Assembly: GCA_007570785.1 (NCBI GenBank)
Contig: ML660204.1
Location: forward strand, 2,542,001 to 2,606,000
Length of the DNA: 64,000 bases
Direction: 5' to 3'
Source: Antilocapra americana
Taxonomy: Eukaryota; Chordata; Mammalia; Artiodactyla; Antilocapridae
Both the position numbers and the translations under genes were made by a program. Below, piece by piece: positions 44,428 to 56,110 of this stretch. The notes beneath the pieces are model-generated. The model did not search any database and had not been told where the DNA came from. It saw nothing but the letters and a program-made list of their open reading frames with translations. Within the stretch, counting starts at the first letter, position 1. Every line of letters begins with the position of its first letter.

Positions 44428-47013
44428 TCAAAGGTCTAAATAAATAAAGAGATGTTTTGTATTGATGGATCAGAAAAACTAGGTGAAGCTGTCAACTGTC
44501 TGCAAATTGATATACATATTTAATGCATTTCCTATCACAGTCCCTATGTTTTGTAGATAGAGGCAAGGTTAATCTAAACTTTACATGAAAATACAAATGA
44601 ACCAGAATAGCTAAAAACTATTCTGACAAAAAGAAAAAAAACCAGGAGAAATCACTCTACCAAATTTCCAGACTTTCTATATAGCTACAGTAATCAAGAT
44701 AGTGTGGTATTGGAGAGAGACAGACCTTTGGAGCAGAAGAGAGAATATCCAGAAATAGCCTCACATAAGTAGGGACAATTGCTTCTTAACAGAGGTGTGA
44801 GAACAATTCAGTGGAGACAGAAGAGTCTTTTCAACAAATGGTATGGGAGCAACTGAACATCCATAGGCAAAATATGAATCGTGATGTCATGCCTTATGCA
44901 AAGATTAACTCAAGTTCAATCATAAATTTAAACACAAAATGATAAGAGTTTTAGAAGAAAAGGGGAAAATTTTTCAGAGCCTAAAGTTCAGTGAAGTTTG
45001 TTAGGACACCAAGACATGATCCACAAAGAGAAAATCAATAAATTGGACCTCATCAAATTGAAAACTTTTTGTCCTGCAATAAACTTTTTTAATGCAATGA
45101 AAGGAGAATTTATTCAGTGGGAGAAAATATTTACAAATCAAATGACAAAGGACTTTAGAATAAGGTCTCAAAAGTTGACTTAAAAAAATAATCCATTTAG
45201 AAAATAAGCAAAATATATGAAGAAACATTCTATAAAAAAGAATATACAGCTGGTAAATAAGCACATGAAAAGATGTTCAACATCACCAGCCATTAGGAAA
45301 GTGCAAATGAAAACCACAATAAGGTATCACTACACACCTACCATGAGTAAAATTTATAACAGTGATAATATCAAATGCTGGCAAGGATGTGCCAACAAAA
45401 CACTCATGCATCGTTGGCAGGAAAATAAAATAATACAGCTGCTCTGAAAATAATTTGGCAGTTTATTTTTTAAAAAAAATCAGCCATACATGTATTACAC
45501 TACCTAGGAATTGCACTCCTGGGCGTTTATCCCAGAGAAACGAAAACTTATGTCTGTACAAAAATCTGTACACAAACATCCACAATATCTTAGTTTATAA
45601 TAGACAAAAACTGGAAACAACCAAAATGTCCCTCAAGAGGTTAAACAAACTGAGCTATAGCCACACCATGGAATGCAATCCTGCAATAAAAAGGAATGAA
45701 CTGTTGAAACAGGCGACAGCCTGGAAGGATCTCCAGGGCAAATGCTGAGTGGAAAGAGCTCATCTGAAAAGGTCACACACCATGTGACTTCACTTACATA
45801 ACCTTCTGAAATGATAAAATTATAGGGACAAAAACATGCTAGTGCTTGCCAAGGGGCTGAGGATGCTGACGGGGAGGCTGGGCATGATTATAAAGGGGCA
45901 GCACAAGGGAGACTTTTGTGGTGATGGTGTAGTTCTGCATCTTGATTGTGCTGGTGGCTGCAGGTGATCAAAGGACACAGACCCCCACACATTGCAGCCA
46001 TGTAAAACGCCTCTTTTTGACGTTATAGTATAGTTACATAAAATGGAACCATTGGGAAAACTGGGTGAAGAGTACAAAGGACTTCTCTGTCTTGGAAACT
46101 TCCTGACTGAATCTCCAATTATTTAAAAAGAAAAAAACTAAAAATAATTAAAAATTTTAATTATGAAAGTGTCGTATTTTTTTTAAATCAAATTTAGGTT
46201 GTCTGGGGGTATTGACCAAAGAGAGATCAATCAGTGGATTAAAATTGGACAATGTGACCTACTTTGCTTCCCGTGTGTACTTCCCTACATGACTGTCAAG
46301 GGCGTCATTTTGGAGAAACACTCCAGAGTGTCACCAGCTTTGCTCAGAATCCCACAAGTCCTCATCCTTGTTGATTTCTCCTGTGAAATCCTCATTTGTC
46401 AATGAGGCAGCTCTCATCATCACTTCTATCAATCTCATGGAATCCCACAGCCTTACCAAGATTTGTATTTGCACTTTGCAATCGATTTGCACTGGACCAG
46501 TGCAATGGACCAACCAGGGATGTTGAAGGTGATGGGGAGACAGTTTGGGACTGATGAAGTGAATACATTTTCAGGAGTGAATATTTCTGTTACGATTTCT
46601 TTTTTTCATTCCCTGAAGCCATAGAGAACAAGAATTAAGCATTATTATTTCATCTGGGGACTGTGGGCTAACAAGCTCCTCCTCACAGGCTCTGCCTTAC
46701 CATGCAGCTGCTCCCAAGTCACAGGCAGCCCCTCAATAGAAGCACCCAGGCTCAGGCCAGGTTTAATGTTCTCCCTTCTCATCCAGCAGGCTCAAGCCAG
46801 CAGGTCAGAGGTCAAAGGGCAGGTAGTAGCCCTCTAGCCCCAAGGCCTGCAGGAAACCATGAAACCCCACAGCACTTCTCACAAAGGTTCAGAATGAAAC
46901 GTGTCATCAAGAAACAGAGCCTCAGGGATGCTAGCGAGAGAGGAGATTCAAGTCTGTTTAAATGGCAAGACCAAGGAAGGAGGGCCCACATCAGGCAAGA
47001 GACAAATACCTAC

Positions 47014-47114
47014 ACTGGCACCTTCTGGAGTCTGAGGCAGGCTCTGCTGGACTTCTTGGCTGGAGAGGGAAAGACCCATATAGTTTTCCAATTCTGCCAG
47101 GTTAGGGTACAAAA
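47014..47114 (-). CDS. SDCBP2: syntenin-2, coding exon 3
   Basis: 101 bp between CCCATCAG and GTAGGT, residues 42 (part) to 75. It encodes [20 protein letters not shown] and [13 protein letters not shown], close to human. LYPNL at residues 43-47 matches the LYPxL motif by which syntenin-1 binds ALIX. The donor was placed at GCCAGT|GTAGGT because this keeps phase 0 with exon 4 and fits the human alignment; a GT 4 bp further on would shift the frame. Confidence 0.94.
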
Positions 47115-47718
47115 CTGATGGGAAGGGAAGGGGGAGAAAAGAAAGATGTTAACTCTGGCCATGAGCTTAGCCACACCTGCCTGGCTCCCAAGTGGTCATT
47201 CATCTTTGTTAAGAAACAAAAGGGCCCGTGATGCTGTTTACTCCCAAGAATGCAGTATATTCTTGAGATGGCTCTGCAGCCCTGGAAACACTCGCTGGCA
47301 ATGTGGGTCCTCCCCTCAGGTGGTCTGCTTTCCCCAGGAGCAGCCTGGGACACAGAGGCCCTCACGGGTCACTTTGGTGTTCAGCTCAGTTGACTTTATT
47401 TGGCACCAGCCGACCCTAAGGCAGCTGTGGGGAACTGCATGATGAGCAGGAGAGGAGCTGGGCCTGAGCCCAAGTTTGTTACCGCAGGAGCAGGGTCAAG
47501 ACGGCCAGAGCATCCTGGTCTCCTCGTGCAGCCTTCCTTGTGGCCCTAAGTGGGGGCTGTTGGGCCCTCACGAGGTCCCAGCTTTTCAGTGGTCCCCTCA
47601 AAACAGAGGAGACAACTGTACTCAGTGCCCATGGCTGGGTGGCAGGCAAGAGGCAGGCTCTCGGAAACGGCCAGCAGAAGTCACTCTCGGCAGGAAGCAC
47701 CTCATCCCCATCACTTAC
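47115..47718 (-). other. SDCBP2: SDCBP2 intron between exons 2 and 3
   Basis: No repeat was recognised in about 0.6 kb. It ends in a pyrimidine-rich tract before CCCATCAG. Confidence 0.8.
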
Positions 47719-47788
47719 CTGGAGGCTGGGAGTCCCCTTTTCCCCGAACTGGCAGGGCAGGCATCCTGGGTACCACTCTGGCCTGGGC
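47719..47788 (-). CDS. SDCBP2: syntenin-2, coding exon 2
   Basis: 70 bp between ATCCCCAG and a strong donor GTAAGT, residues 19-41 plus 1 nt of residue 42. It reads AQARVVPRMPALPVRGKG then DSQPP. Human has AQVRASPKMPALPVQ in the same place, so the frame choice is secure although other frames are open. Short, proline-containing and probably unstructured, it is the most diverged part of the protein. Confidence 0.92.
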
Positions 47789-48437
47789 CTGGGGATGGAA
47801 GGGGAGTGCCGGTCAGCTGTGGTCAGAACCCCAGAGCCCTTGGAGCTTGGGGCTCTCTGAGGCTGGGGGTCAGGGCAATAGGTATGATCGTGGCCTGAAC
47901 AGGTAGCCAACCCTTCGATAAATGTGGCTTCGCACACCTCCATGCCTCAGAAGGGAGGTTCTCCCAAGGGCCTGCAACCCACCGAATGCCACAACTCGTT
48001 TACTACCTGCAGCGGCAAAGGTAAACTGTCAGTCAAAAAGCCACCAGTTCTCAGAACCCACTAAGACCTCATGTAGGGTGGAAGGGGGAAAGGGCTTCTG
48101 GGGGCTGAGTAGGCCAAACACCACGGCCACGGGGTTCACCCTGGATGCTTGCCCTAGAGCGCGGGGTCCGCACGAACCCCGAGGGAGGAAGCACTGGACC
48201 GAGCGCGCACCAGACACAGGCCTCTCTGCAGCTGCTCGTCTCCTCCACCTGCTGTGATCCCACTGCCTTGGCCTCTGAACTCCTGCTCGGCCCTGCACTG
48301 GGGGCCAGCATGCCTTGGGGCCGATGAGGAACCCCCAGGGGCCTCCAACCTTGATCCAAGACAAGCCTCCCTTAGCCATCCTGGGGTGATCCCGAAGGCC
48401 CCATCAGGGGACCCAGGCTAACACCCTGGAAGTTTAC
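47789..48437 (-). other. SDCBP2: SDCBP2 intron between exons 1 and 2
   Basis: About 0.65 kb beginning GTAAAC. GC-richer with scattered CpG around 48120-48200. No repeat was recognised. Confidence 0.8.
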
Positions 48438-48510
48438 CTGCATGGCCTGGTCCACCTTCAGGTCCTCCAGAGATGGGTACAGGGTGGCCATGGCTGCTCT
48501 TTGGAACACC
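48438..48510 (-). CDS. SDCBP2: syntenin-2, coding exon 1 (start codon)
   Basis: The ATG at 48491-48489 sits in the strong start context GCAGCCATGG. The reading is MATLYPSLEDLKVDQAMQ, then donor GTAAAC. Human begins MSSLYPSLEDLKVDQA. LYPSL (residues 4-8) is a first LYPxL ALIX-type motif. Joining all eight exons gives 879 nt, 292 residues, equal to human. Syntenin-2 is a cytosolic and membrane-associated tandem-PDZ scaffold also found in nucleus, linked to PI(4,5)P2 binding. About 19 nt of 5-prime UTR follow an acceptor CCCTGCAG at 48511, so an upstream noncoding exon must exist. Confidence 0.96.
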
Positions 48511-48603
48511 CTGCAGGGCACAGAGAAGGGTGCTGATGGGTGAGAGGGGCACAGGCATTTGCCATTCAGCACTCTCAGGGTGAGAAAGATGTCAGGAAGG
48601 ATA

Positions 48604-48780
48604 CTATTATTATTATAGTACTATTACATTCTTACATATGATACATATTATATATTATATATACAGATGTAATATATAACATTATATTATAATATTATAT
48701 ATTGTTATATAATATATTCTATTCTTGTATATTATATAACAATATATATTGTACCAGTTATATAATAGGTATTATTAGAG
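48604..48780. repeat. AT-rich TATAT/ATTAT low-complexity tract
   Basis: About 175 bp almost only A and T with many TATATTATATA palindromes, starting 94 bp upstream of the first SDCBP2 coding exon. Able to form hairpins or cruciforms. Confidence 0.9.
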
Positions 48781-50559
48781 ATAGAGGAGCTATCTAAAAT
48801 CCCCATTCTAGAGATAGAAGAGCTGGGATTGAGCCAAAGTCTGTTTGGGTCCCAAGCCCATGTTCTCCACTCCTGCAAAATCCCACCCACCATGTTCAGC
48901 CGACTCTGGGCTATAGAATCTCGGCCCAGGGGTCACCCAGGACATGCTGACCAGGCAAAGCAGGACTGGGGGGGCCATATCCTTCCCTGCTATGTTTCAA
49001 AGGTCAGACAGCCTTACAAGATCTTATCACTCAAGACGTAAATCCAGTCCAGCCGGTGCACAGTGAGCACCTGCTGTATACCCGGCCAGCATTAGGGGTT
49101 TGTGCATCACCTGTCCACAACTACTCGGGGTTCAGCCTGGTGTCAAGTGGGTGGGGACTTCATATTACAACAGAAAGGCAGCAGGCACTTTAGAATTCCT
49201 CCCCTGCCACCCCTCCACACACCCCTCTCCATCTCTAGGCATTTGAGCCCCTACTGCCCATTTCTGGCCTCAATGGTGACTCTTGGTCTTGACCATGATG
49301 AAGTAAGACCAATGGAAACTCTTAAACATGCACAGAAACTGTAACAGAATTTATACACTCACAGAGTATTGTTCAGAGGGGGAAAGAAATGATGGGGGAC
49401 CATAAACATTTACTAAAAATCTTCCTACCCATCCACAGGAGAACCAGAAGGAACTTGGAGCAAGGTACCCAAAGAAATTCAAAGACAATACCCACAGAAA
49501 AGCTTTATTTCCTTCCTAGATGAAATGTGAGCAAGGAACAGTTTGTCTTTCTGGATTCTTCTCCATTTACCCACTACATCACATCTCCCGGCCTTTGCTG
49601 GGCCAGTCCTCACCAGATGGAAGCCCCCATGCCACCCTCCCGCCCTGGCTCCTCAGACAATGAGGTCACTGCTGCTTCCACCCAGGGCCTTGCCCTCAGC
49701 AGAGACTTCGGACCAGCTTCCGGTCTTGGACTCTTCAGTTGTCCTCAGTCTGTCTTCCCACCTGAACTGCAGTTCCTAGGGACCCCAGGGGGCCCTATTC
49801 ACTCCACTGGGCCCACATTTCTGGATCAGGTCCAGAATCTCTGGGCATCTCCCCCGAGTGATCCCCAGGGGTCAAGGTCATCTTCCTCCATCACTCTTCC
49901 TTGTCCTTCCTCTGCACCCACTGCTTTGACATATATCAACTTTAAGCCTTCCCAACGACCCTGTACACACACCGTCCCTTCTAGTCTGCCATCACACGCC
50001 ATCACCCCCACATCCCATCCCCAATCCTCACTCTATCCCCCTCCACCTACCCACTCTTCTTCAGGAACCACAACATCTCCAGTGAGTCAACCCGACTGCT
50101 GTTCTCCAGCCAAAAGGTCCTTTCTGTGTGAGCCTGGAGCACCATGGCCCTGCTTAAAGCCCACCCCCCCCCCCCGTGGCTCCCCCACTTTCAGTATCCA
50201 GTCCACATGCCCTTTACAATTCCTCCAGAGACTGGAACCAGTGGCTCACAGGCCAGATGCAAACAGATGCTGTTTGACATTGCCAAGGACTTTGTACATT
50301 CAAAAGTAGCAACCTAAATGTCTAGAACTCTAGACACTGCATTTAATAATCTAACTTCACACTGCTTCTAAAAAACAGGACACTCTAGCAACCCTGGACC
50401 ACCGCTGAGTGGCTACATCTGAGTCATAGCCAACTCCCAGTCACCGCAGACCCCCTCAGCCTCTGTTGTCTCTTACATCAAGACCGATTTACTCATTGGC
50501 CCTGAGTCCCAGTAGACATTTGCTTGTACCCCCTGCCTAATTCTCCCGCTTTCTTTCTT

Positions 50560-50960
50560 TCCACGCGTCTTTCTCCCAACCCCCACCCTCAGCTTCAGCC
50601 ACAATGAGCTACTTTTAGATCCTTGAATTAATTGAATTTTCTCATGTCCCCAGGCCTTTGCATATATTATTATGCCCTCTATCTGTGACACCTTTCTACC
50701 CCCTCTGCTCCCCACCTGGCTAACTTCCAATTATTTTCAGGTTCCATATCAGAGGGCTCTTCTTTCAGGAAAATTGCCTTGATTTGTGCTCCCCCTGCCC
50801 CCACACTCCCCTCCTCACCCAACTCATGTTCCTACTCTGTTGATTATTCACGCCTCCTGTAGTTGCCTCTTGACCGACCTGTTGGGAGTTCCAAACTGGC
50901 AGGAACCGGACCTTCTAATTTATTGTGGTGCCCCTAGCCCCTAGCAAGGACATCAACTCA
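50560..50960 (-). repeat. L2 LINE fragment, antisense
   Basis: CCAGGCCTTTGCATATATTA, GGCTCTTCTTTCAGGAAAAT and TTTATTGTGGTGCCCCTAGC fit reverse L2. Confidence 0.65.
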
Positions 50961-51899
50961 GTTATTTCCAGAAGCAATGCATTCTGCCTGGGCTTCCACA
51001 TATCTCCTTGTAAAGTAAAGCACTAATGTCCCATGAACGTGCACCTTCCTAGGATGGAAAACAGGATGTGCGGTCCCAAACAGATTTTGTTTGCCTTTCA
51101 CAGGCTTGTTGTTCTTTGGTTTTCATTTGAATTAGTGTCAACATTTTAAAATCTGGAAATACAAAATTCTCCACTTCTATCTTATATGGGAAAAAAAATC
51201 AAAATATTTGCCAATACAAGAGCAGGAATCATACATAAGCAACACTCAGCCAGGCCAGAGTCACAGCTTGCTCTTAGATGAGGCTGCACACACCTCTTGT
51301 TTCCCAAAGTACCCATCCAGCTGGCTCACACTGCCTGCCTGGTTCCTGGGGGCAGGCAGTTCCAGATTGTTGCCCTTGCCCCGTCTTTGAGGCAGAAATG
51401 ACCATCTTAAGAAGACAGGGATGGCCCAATGGGAGAGGGAGACGGACTTTGACCTGCTTTAAGTCAGCTGAGGGGAGAGGCCCCTTTGCCTGTGGTCTTC
51501 CCTTCTGTGCACACACTCCAGGAGACTTGGATCTTGGGACAGTCCTCAGAAGGTACCACCCATCAAAAACACCCTGGATCACACATGAGCTACAGATGTG
51601 AAAATAAGAGGCATCCTTCCCCTGCTTTTTCAAACACTGAAGTCGCAGAGCTTTTATATCTGTAGCAGCTGCCGTCTGGGCAAATAGAATCTGAGATCCA
51701 CTTCCTGGAGATCCTTTCCCAGCTGGGATCACACAACCTGTCCTCTGGGTCTGGGACACTTTCACCACTGCCACCTTCTCTGGGTCTCAACCAAGGTTTG
51801 GGATCTGGGTGGAATCAAGAGGCAGGTGTTTCCCTGCCTTTTAGCAGTTCACGATATAGTAGGGAATGGCTCCCTGCCAGGAAACATGCATATCTCATT

Positions 51900-52290
51900 C
51901 AATTATCCATCTACTCATTCACACTATTTGAGTGTCCATTGTGTGCCAGCGACCTTGGACCTGTTTGTTATGCAGATCCCTCTGCTTGGCACACCACCCT
52001 TCTCTGCATAGCACTCTCTCAAGACTCCTCTCAAACGCGATTTCTCTGCTTGGCTTTTTCAGGCCATGGGACCCCTGGCTTGTTGGCTGAGTCTTCCTGT
52101 GTTCCCAAACTGACCGGTGCTGCTTCTACTGTCAAGTTATTTATCATATTAGACAATTACTATCTGGGTATCCCCTCATTCTGGACTCCAACCCAGAATG
52201 CCAGGGACTGTGTCCTGTTCATCACCCTACACCTCCCCACTGAAACAGCACCCAGCACACAGATGCTGACAAAAATTGCTATTTGAATAG
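51900..52290 (-). repeat. probable L2 fragments
   Basis: TTGAGTGTCCATTGTGTGCC and CTGGACTCCAACCCAGAATG with AACAGCACCCAGCACACAGA resemble L2 pieces. Boundaries are uncertain. Confidence 0.45.
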
Positions 52291-52796
52291 ATAAGTGGTT
52301 TTCCAAGGAACAGACTGGAAATTTGTGTGGGCATTCTTGGATGTCACAAGACTGAGGGGACACTACTAGCGTTTAGGAAGCGGGCAGTAGTGACCAGGAC
52401 CTTTTGTAATGCACAGAACAGCTCATCACAACAAACTGTCCTGTACAACTTTCCAATATCCCACAAAACCTTCATGGAGGCAAAAAAACAAAAAACAAAA
52501 CCCTGTTTTATATACAAATACAATGAAACTTTCCCTGGTTTTAATATACAATATATCACCCAGAAATGCATACACTAGCTTTTCTGGGGAAGTTATTGTT
52601 GGTTTTGGTCACCATTTTGGAAAATCACTGTCAATTCTCCACAGCATGAGTAGGTTACCAGAACACACTGGTGTGTGTCTGCATTTGTAGCTGTCACAGT
52701 CACTCCCTGCCTGTATACAAATACATCTATGCTTTGACTCAAGATGCCAAATATAAACTCTGGCAAAATTCAGTTGAATACTATCTATTAAATTCA

Positions 52797-53008
52797 AGGT
52801 GGCCCTAGTGGCAAAGAATCTGCCTGCCAATGCAGGAGACTGCCTGCAAGCAGAAGATCCTGGTTGGATCCCTGGGTCAGGAAGATTTTCTGGAGGAGGA
52901 AATGGCAACCTGCTCCAGTATTCTTGCTGGGGGAATCCCATGGACAAAGGAGCCTGGCAGGCTACAGTCCAAGGGGCCCCAGAGAGTAGGACACGACTGA
53001 GCATCTGA
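52797..53008 (+). repeat. Bov-tA SINE
   Basis: AAAGAATCTGCCTGCCAATG, GAGGAAATGGCAACCTGCTC and GGCAGGCTACAGTCCAAGG define a full element. Confidence 0.9.
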
Positions 53009-53189
53009 GCACACAAATCCAAACTTTCTCATTTTAAGTTAGGTACAAGCGTGATCCGGTTTAACCCAATCTGAGGTTTTACACAGTGAAGTGCATATTC
53101 TTGTATTATAAATTACTTTCGTTGCCCTCATTTCCTCTTCACAGTGCAGACAGGGCATCATGCTGTTTGGGGTTTTTTTTTTTTTCACT

Positions 53190-54200
53190 TGCTGCTGTTC
53201 AGTTGCTCAGTCACATCTGACTCTGCAACTCCATGGACTGTAGCACAGGGCTTCCCAGGTGGCACTAGTGGTAAAGAACCTGCTTGCCAATGCAGGAAGC
53301 ATGAGAGACATGGGTTCAATCCCTGGGTTAGGTAGACCCACTGAAGAAGGAAAGAGCAACCCACTCCAGTATTCTTGCCTGGGAAATCCCATGGACAGAG
53401 GAGCCTGACAGGCTACAGTCCATAGGGTTCCAAAGAGTTGGAAACGATCGAAGAGACAGCACAGACTGCAGCATACCAGGCTTCCCTGTCCTTCACTATC
53501 TCCAATAGTTTGCTCAAACTCATGTCCATTGAGTCAGTGATGTCATCCAACCATCTCATCCTCGGTAGTCCCCTTCTCCTGCCCTCAATCTTTCCCAGCA
53601 TCAGGGTCTTTTCCAATGAGTCAGCTCTTTACATCAGGTGGCCAAAGTATCCACCTTCAGCATCAGTCCTTCCAAAGAATATTCAGGACTGATTTCCTTT
53701 AGGATTGACTTGTTTGACCTCCTTACTGTCCAAGAGACCCTCAAGAGTCTTGTCTAGCACCACAGTTCAAAAGTGTCAGTTCTTCAATGCTCAGCTTTCT
53801 TTATGGCTCAACTCACATCTGAACATGACTACTGGAAAAACCATAGCTTTGACTATACGGACCTTTGTTGGCAAAGTGATGTCTCTGCTTTTTAATTCCT
53901 CTGCCTTTTCTTAATCCAGCTTCTGCATCTGGAAATTCTGTTTACATACTGTTGAAGCCTAGCTTGAAGGACTGAGCATTACCTTGCTAGCATGTGAAAT
54001 AAGTGCGATTGTGCAGTAGTGTGAACATTCTTTTTATTGCCCTTCATTGGGATTGAAGTGAAAACTAACCTTTTCCAGTCCCATGGCCATTGTTGAGTTT
54101 TTCCACATTGGCTGGCATATCTATCGCAGCACTTTAACAGCATCACCGTTTAGGATTTGAAATAGCTCAGCTGGAATTCCATCACCTTCACTAGCTTTGT
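53190..54200 (-). mobile_element. internally deleted BovB LINE, antisense, with nested SINE
   Basis: Same family and orientation as 17003-18385. It contains the 3-prime end (CTTCCCTGTCCTTCACTATC) and the CCTTTGTTGGCAAAGTGATG region, then jumps at about 53895 straight to the CTTTTCTTAATCCAGCTTCT region. About 640 bp present in the first copy are missing, including the reverse-transcriptase core. A + strand Bov-tA interrupts it at 53246-53460. Confidence 0.87.
53246..53460 (+). repeat. Bov-tA SINE nested in BovB
   Basis: GGCTTCCCAGGTGGCACTAG to TTGGAAACGATCGAAGAG. AGCACAG appears on both sides (GTAGCACAG before, CAGCACAG after), a plausible target duplication. The BovB continues on either side. 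Confidence 0.85.
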
Positions 54201-54476
54201 TCACAGTAATGCCTCCTAAGGAGGTGAGGATGAATAACCGCTCTGGACTAATCTACCCCCTCCCTCAGCCTCAATTTCCTGCTTTTTGGAAGCAGCCAGG
54301 CACACAACTCCGTGAACAGGGGGACTGGAGAAAGAACCCTAGGGCCTGGTGGTTCTTCACACCAGCCCTGTTTCCTAATCTGTCCAACGATCGCTGATCA
54401 AAGATCTCTAAGACTCCCACTCTGAACCTCCTGTAGCTCCGAACTCTGCTGGGAACAAGGGGAGCGACCTCCCCTG
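54201..54476. other. unassigned DNA next to the CpG promoter
   Basis: No exon or repeat was recognised. Confidence 0.4.
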
Positions 54477-54900
54477 GTTGCTATGGGTTACGGCAAAGAC
54501 TCCCGCCAGGCCGCTAGGGAGCGCTGCGGCGGCTAGAGCGCATGCGTCTCACCAGGGCTGCGCGCGGCTACGCGCCGTTCCCAGGGTGCCCCGCGGTTGT
54601 GACTGGAAAATGGCGGCTTCCTTTGTGGGTTGTTGGTCGGGTAGGATCCGAGAATTCCCCGCGCCCTCTTGCTTTTTCCAGGCGCTCGTGGCCGGCACCC
54701 ACATACACACACACACACACACACAAAATCAGGTAGAGCAGCAGAATAATGGATGGAAAGGCTCGATCGGGCTCCGCGTTGCCTCTTTACCGGTGTGGAA
54801 GCTACGCGGATCAAATTGCGCTTTCAGTGGGAACGTGTCCCTGCACCTCCTCACGCCCCTGAGCCTTAGTCCATTAACGGCTTCCCGAAGGAGAGGGGGT
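54477..54900. promoter_or_regulatory. CpG-rich promoter, probably bidirectional (SDCBP2 5-prime end candidate)
   Basis: A dense run of CpG at 54480-54660 stands out from repeat-rich flanks. Sites seen: GTTGCTATGGGTTAC at 54477-54491, whose reverse complement GTAACC-CAT-AGCAAC is a perfect RFX X-box; GCGCATGCGT at 54538-54547, NRF1-like; AAAATGGCGGC at 54607-54617, a YY1 site. On the minus strand CCCTG|GTGAGA at 54552 is a good splice donor that could end the first noncoding exon of SDCBP2. A + strand transcript, such as the known human antisense RNA near SDCBP2, could start here too. No TATA box was seen. Assignment to SDCBP2 is inference from distance and orientation. Confidence 0.65.
54701..54725. 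repeat. (CA)n microsatellite in the promoter region
   Basis: About 10 CA units within the CpG-rich region, downstream of the YY1 site on +. Confidence 0.9.
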
Positions 54901-55600
54901 GCGGTTAAACCCTCCCCTGACTGATAGGATTCCGTTCTGAGGCAGCTGTGGGAGGGAGGAGGGCAAAGTTGACAAGCCTGCGCTCCGGGCTGCCGGTTGC
55001 TCTTTAGGAAGAGGAAGCTCCCTTGCTCCCTTAGGTTTCGGAAGCACCTTGGATCCCCGAGTATTTCCCACCCATTGAGACGTCACCTTCCCAAGTGTCT
55101 TGTCCCGCCCTGACTTCCCGTCCTGGTGCTCCGTCCCAGGAAGATTCACCCTGGGATCCCACCCGAGAATGACTGAGAGCCTGCCGCTCGGGGTGAGGGG
55201 CTTGGGCTTGGGCTGGCAGATCACTTCCCAAAGCAAAACGACCCACTGCTCGCTGTTAGAGATTCGGCAGTTGGGTCTGTGGGGTGCAGGATAAAAGCCT
55301 GGGGCAAGGCTTTTATAAAGCCTCTCGGAGGAAGCCAAGGAACACAGACTGGACTGTGAAGAATGGAGGTTCCAAAGGAGGACAGTGGAGTATGTTACTT
55401 CAGAGATGGGAGGCCCAGACCCAAGAGTCCAGCGGCCTTCCAGATCTTTACTAACTCCCACTGGTTGAAACTCGTATTTCCCAGCTTTGCTGCCCCTCTA
55501 CAGTGACCCCCATCAAATATACCCCATGGTCTGTGCCAGAAGCCTGGGAGTTAGCCTTGGCTCCTGCCCTCCAGCCTTACCCATTTCCTGCCCTCAGAGT
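54901..55600. other. unassigned, GC-rich then mixed DNA
   Basis: A 195-codon frame on the minus strand (54874-55461) was considered but lacks any domain. It could include noncoding exon sequence. Confidence 0.35.
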
Positions 55601-56110
55601 AAAATCTCCGACTTCAACTTGATATTCAAATCTCCCTAACCAGACTCCAGGTACCTTCTCCACTGACCTCACTCTTGTGCACTTACCCTGCACTTCATTC
55701 ATTCGAGACTCGTGTGGATCCTAACTCACTCTGCTAGTTCATGCCTCTGTGCTTTTACAGGTGCTGTTCCCGCTGTCTTGAATGCCATTCACACCTCCCC
55801 CGCCCTCCCCACCACTGTTCACCTGGTGAACTCATTTTACCCCCAACCCCCCCAAACCAAACACAGATAAGCAAGTCTCCCTTTTCTAAACCATAGAATC
55901 TCATATTCATTCCACTACTAATCTCATCATTCATTCCATTACTGTCTTTTAAGCACCTACTGTGAGCAAGGTCTGCATTTCCTGAGTTGGATTTCCACTA
56001 CTTGGTATTTGTTTGCCTGTCTTCCTCTCTGGTGAGGAATGTTGCTCATTTCTGAAGCCCTAGTGCTGTGCCCACTCCCTGGCACACAGCAGGGATCCAA
56101 TTACTGTTTC
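55601..56110 (-). repeat. L2 LINE fragments
   Basis: TATTCAAATCTCCCTAACC, GTGCTTTTACAGGTGCTGTT and CCCACTCCCTGGCACACAGC fit reverse L2. A small CATTCATTCCATTACTG piece at 55930 is less certain. Confidence 0.6.

Larger units (their letters stand above)
43340..46150 (+). mobile_element. old L1 LINE: ORF2 fragment and 3-prime end
   Basis: 43371-43571 encodes a recognisable L1 reverse transcriptase piece with the [20 protein letters not shown] motif. 43614-43901 holds a following part (SEFSKVTGQETNAHTKKS, KKYLGVDLIKHIQELYG). After SINE insertions the text continues through 45.1-45.7 kb (HMKRCSTSPAIRKVQM; AMECNPAIK-like) to 3-prime L1 sequence. Frameshifts and stops make it inactive. It lies opposite to SDCBP2. 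Confidence 0.88.
43032..47013 (-). other. SDCBP2: SDCBP2 intron between exons 3 and 4
   Basis: About 4 kb, mostly an old L1 (43340-46150) with nested BovA SINEs. 46160-47013 is unassigned apart from short AT-rich runs. Confidence 0.85.
48511..54552 (-). other. SDCBP2: probable SDCBP2 intron 1 (upstream noncoding exon to exon 1)
   Basis: Inferred from the acceptor at 48511 and the CpG-rich promoter at 54.5 kb. It contains the AT-rich tract, antisense L2, Bov-tA and a BovB listed separately. 48790-50560 and 50960-51900 hold nothing I recognise beyond a poly-C run at 50164-50175. Confidence 0.5.
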
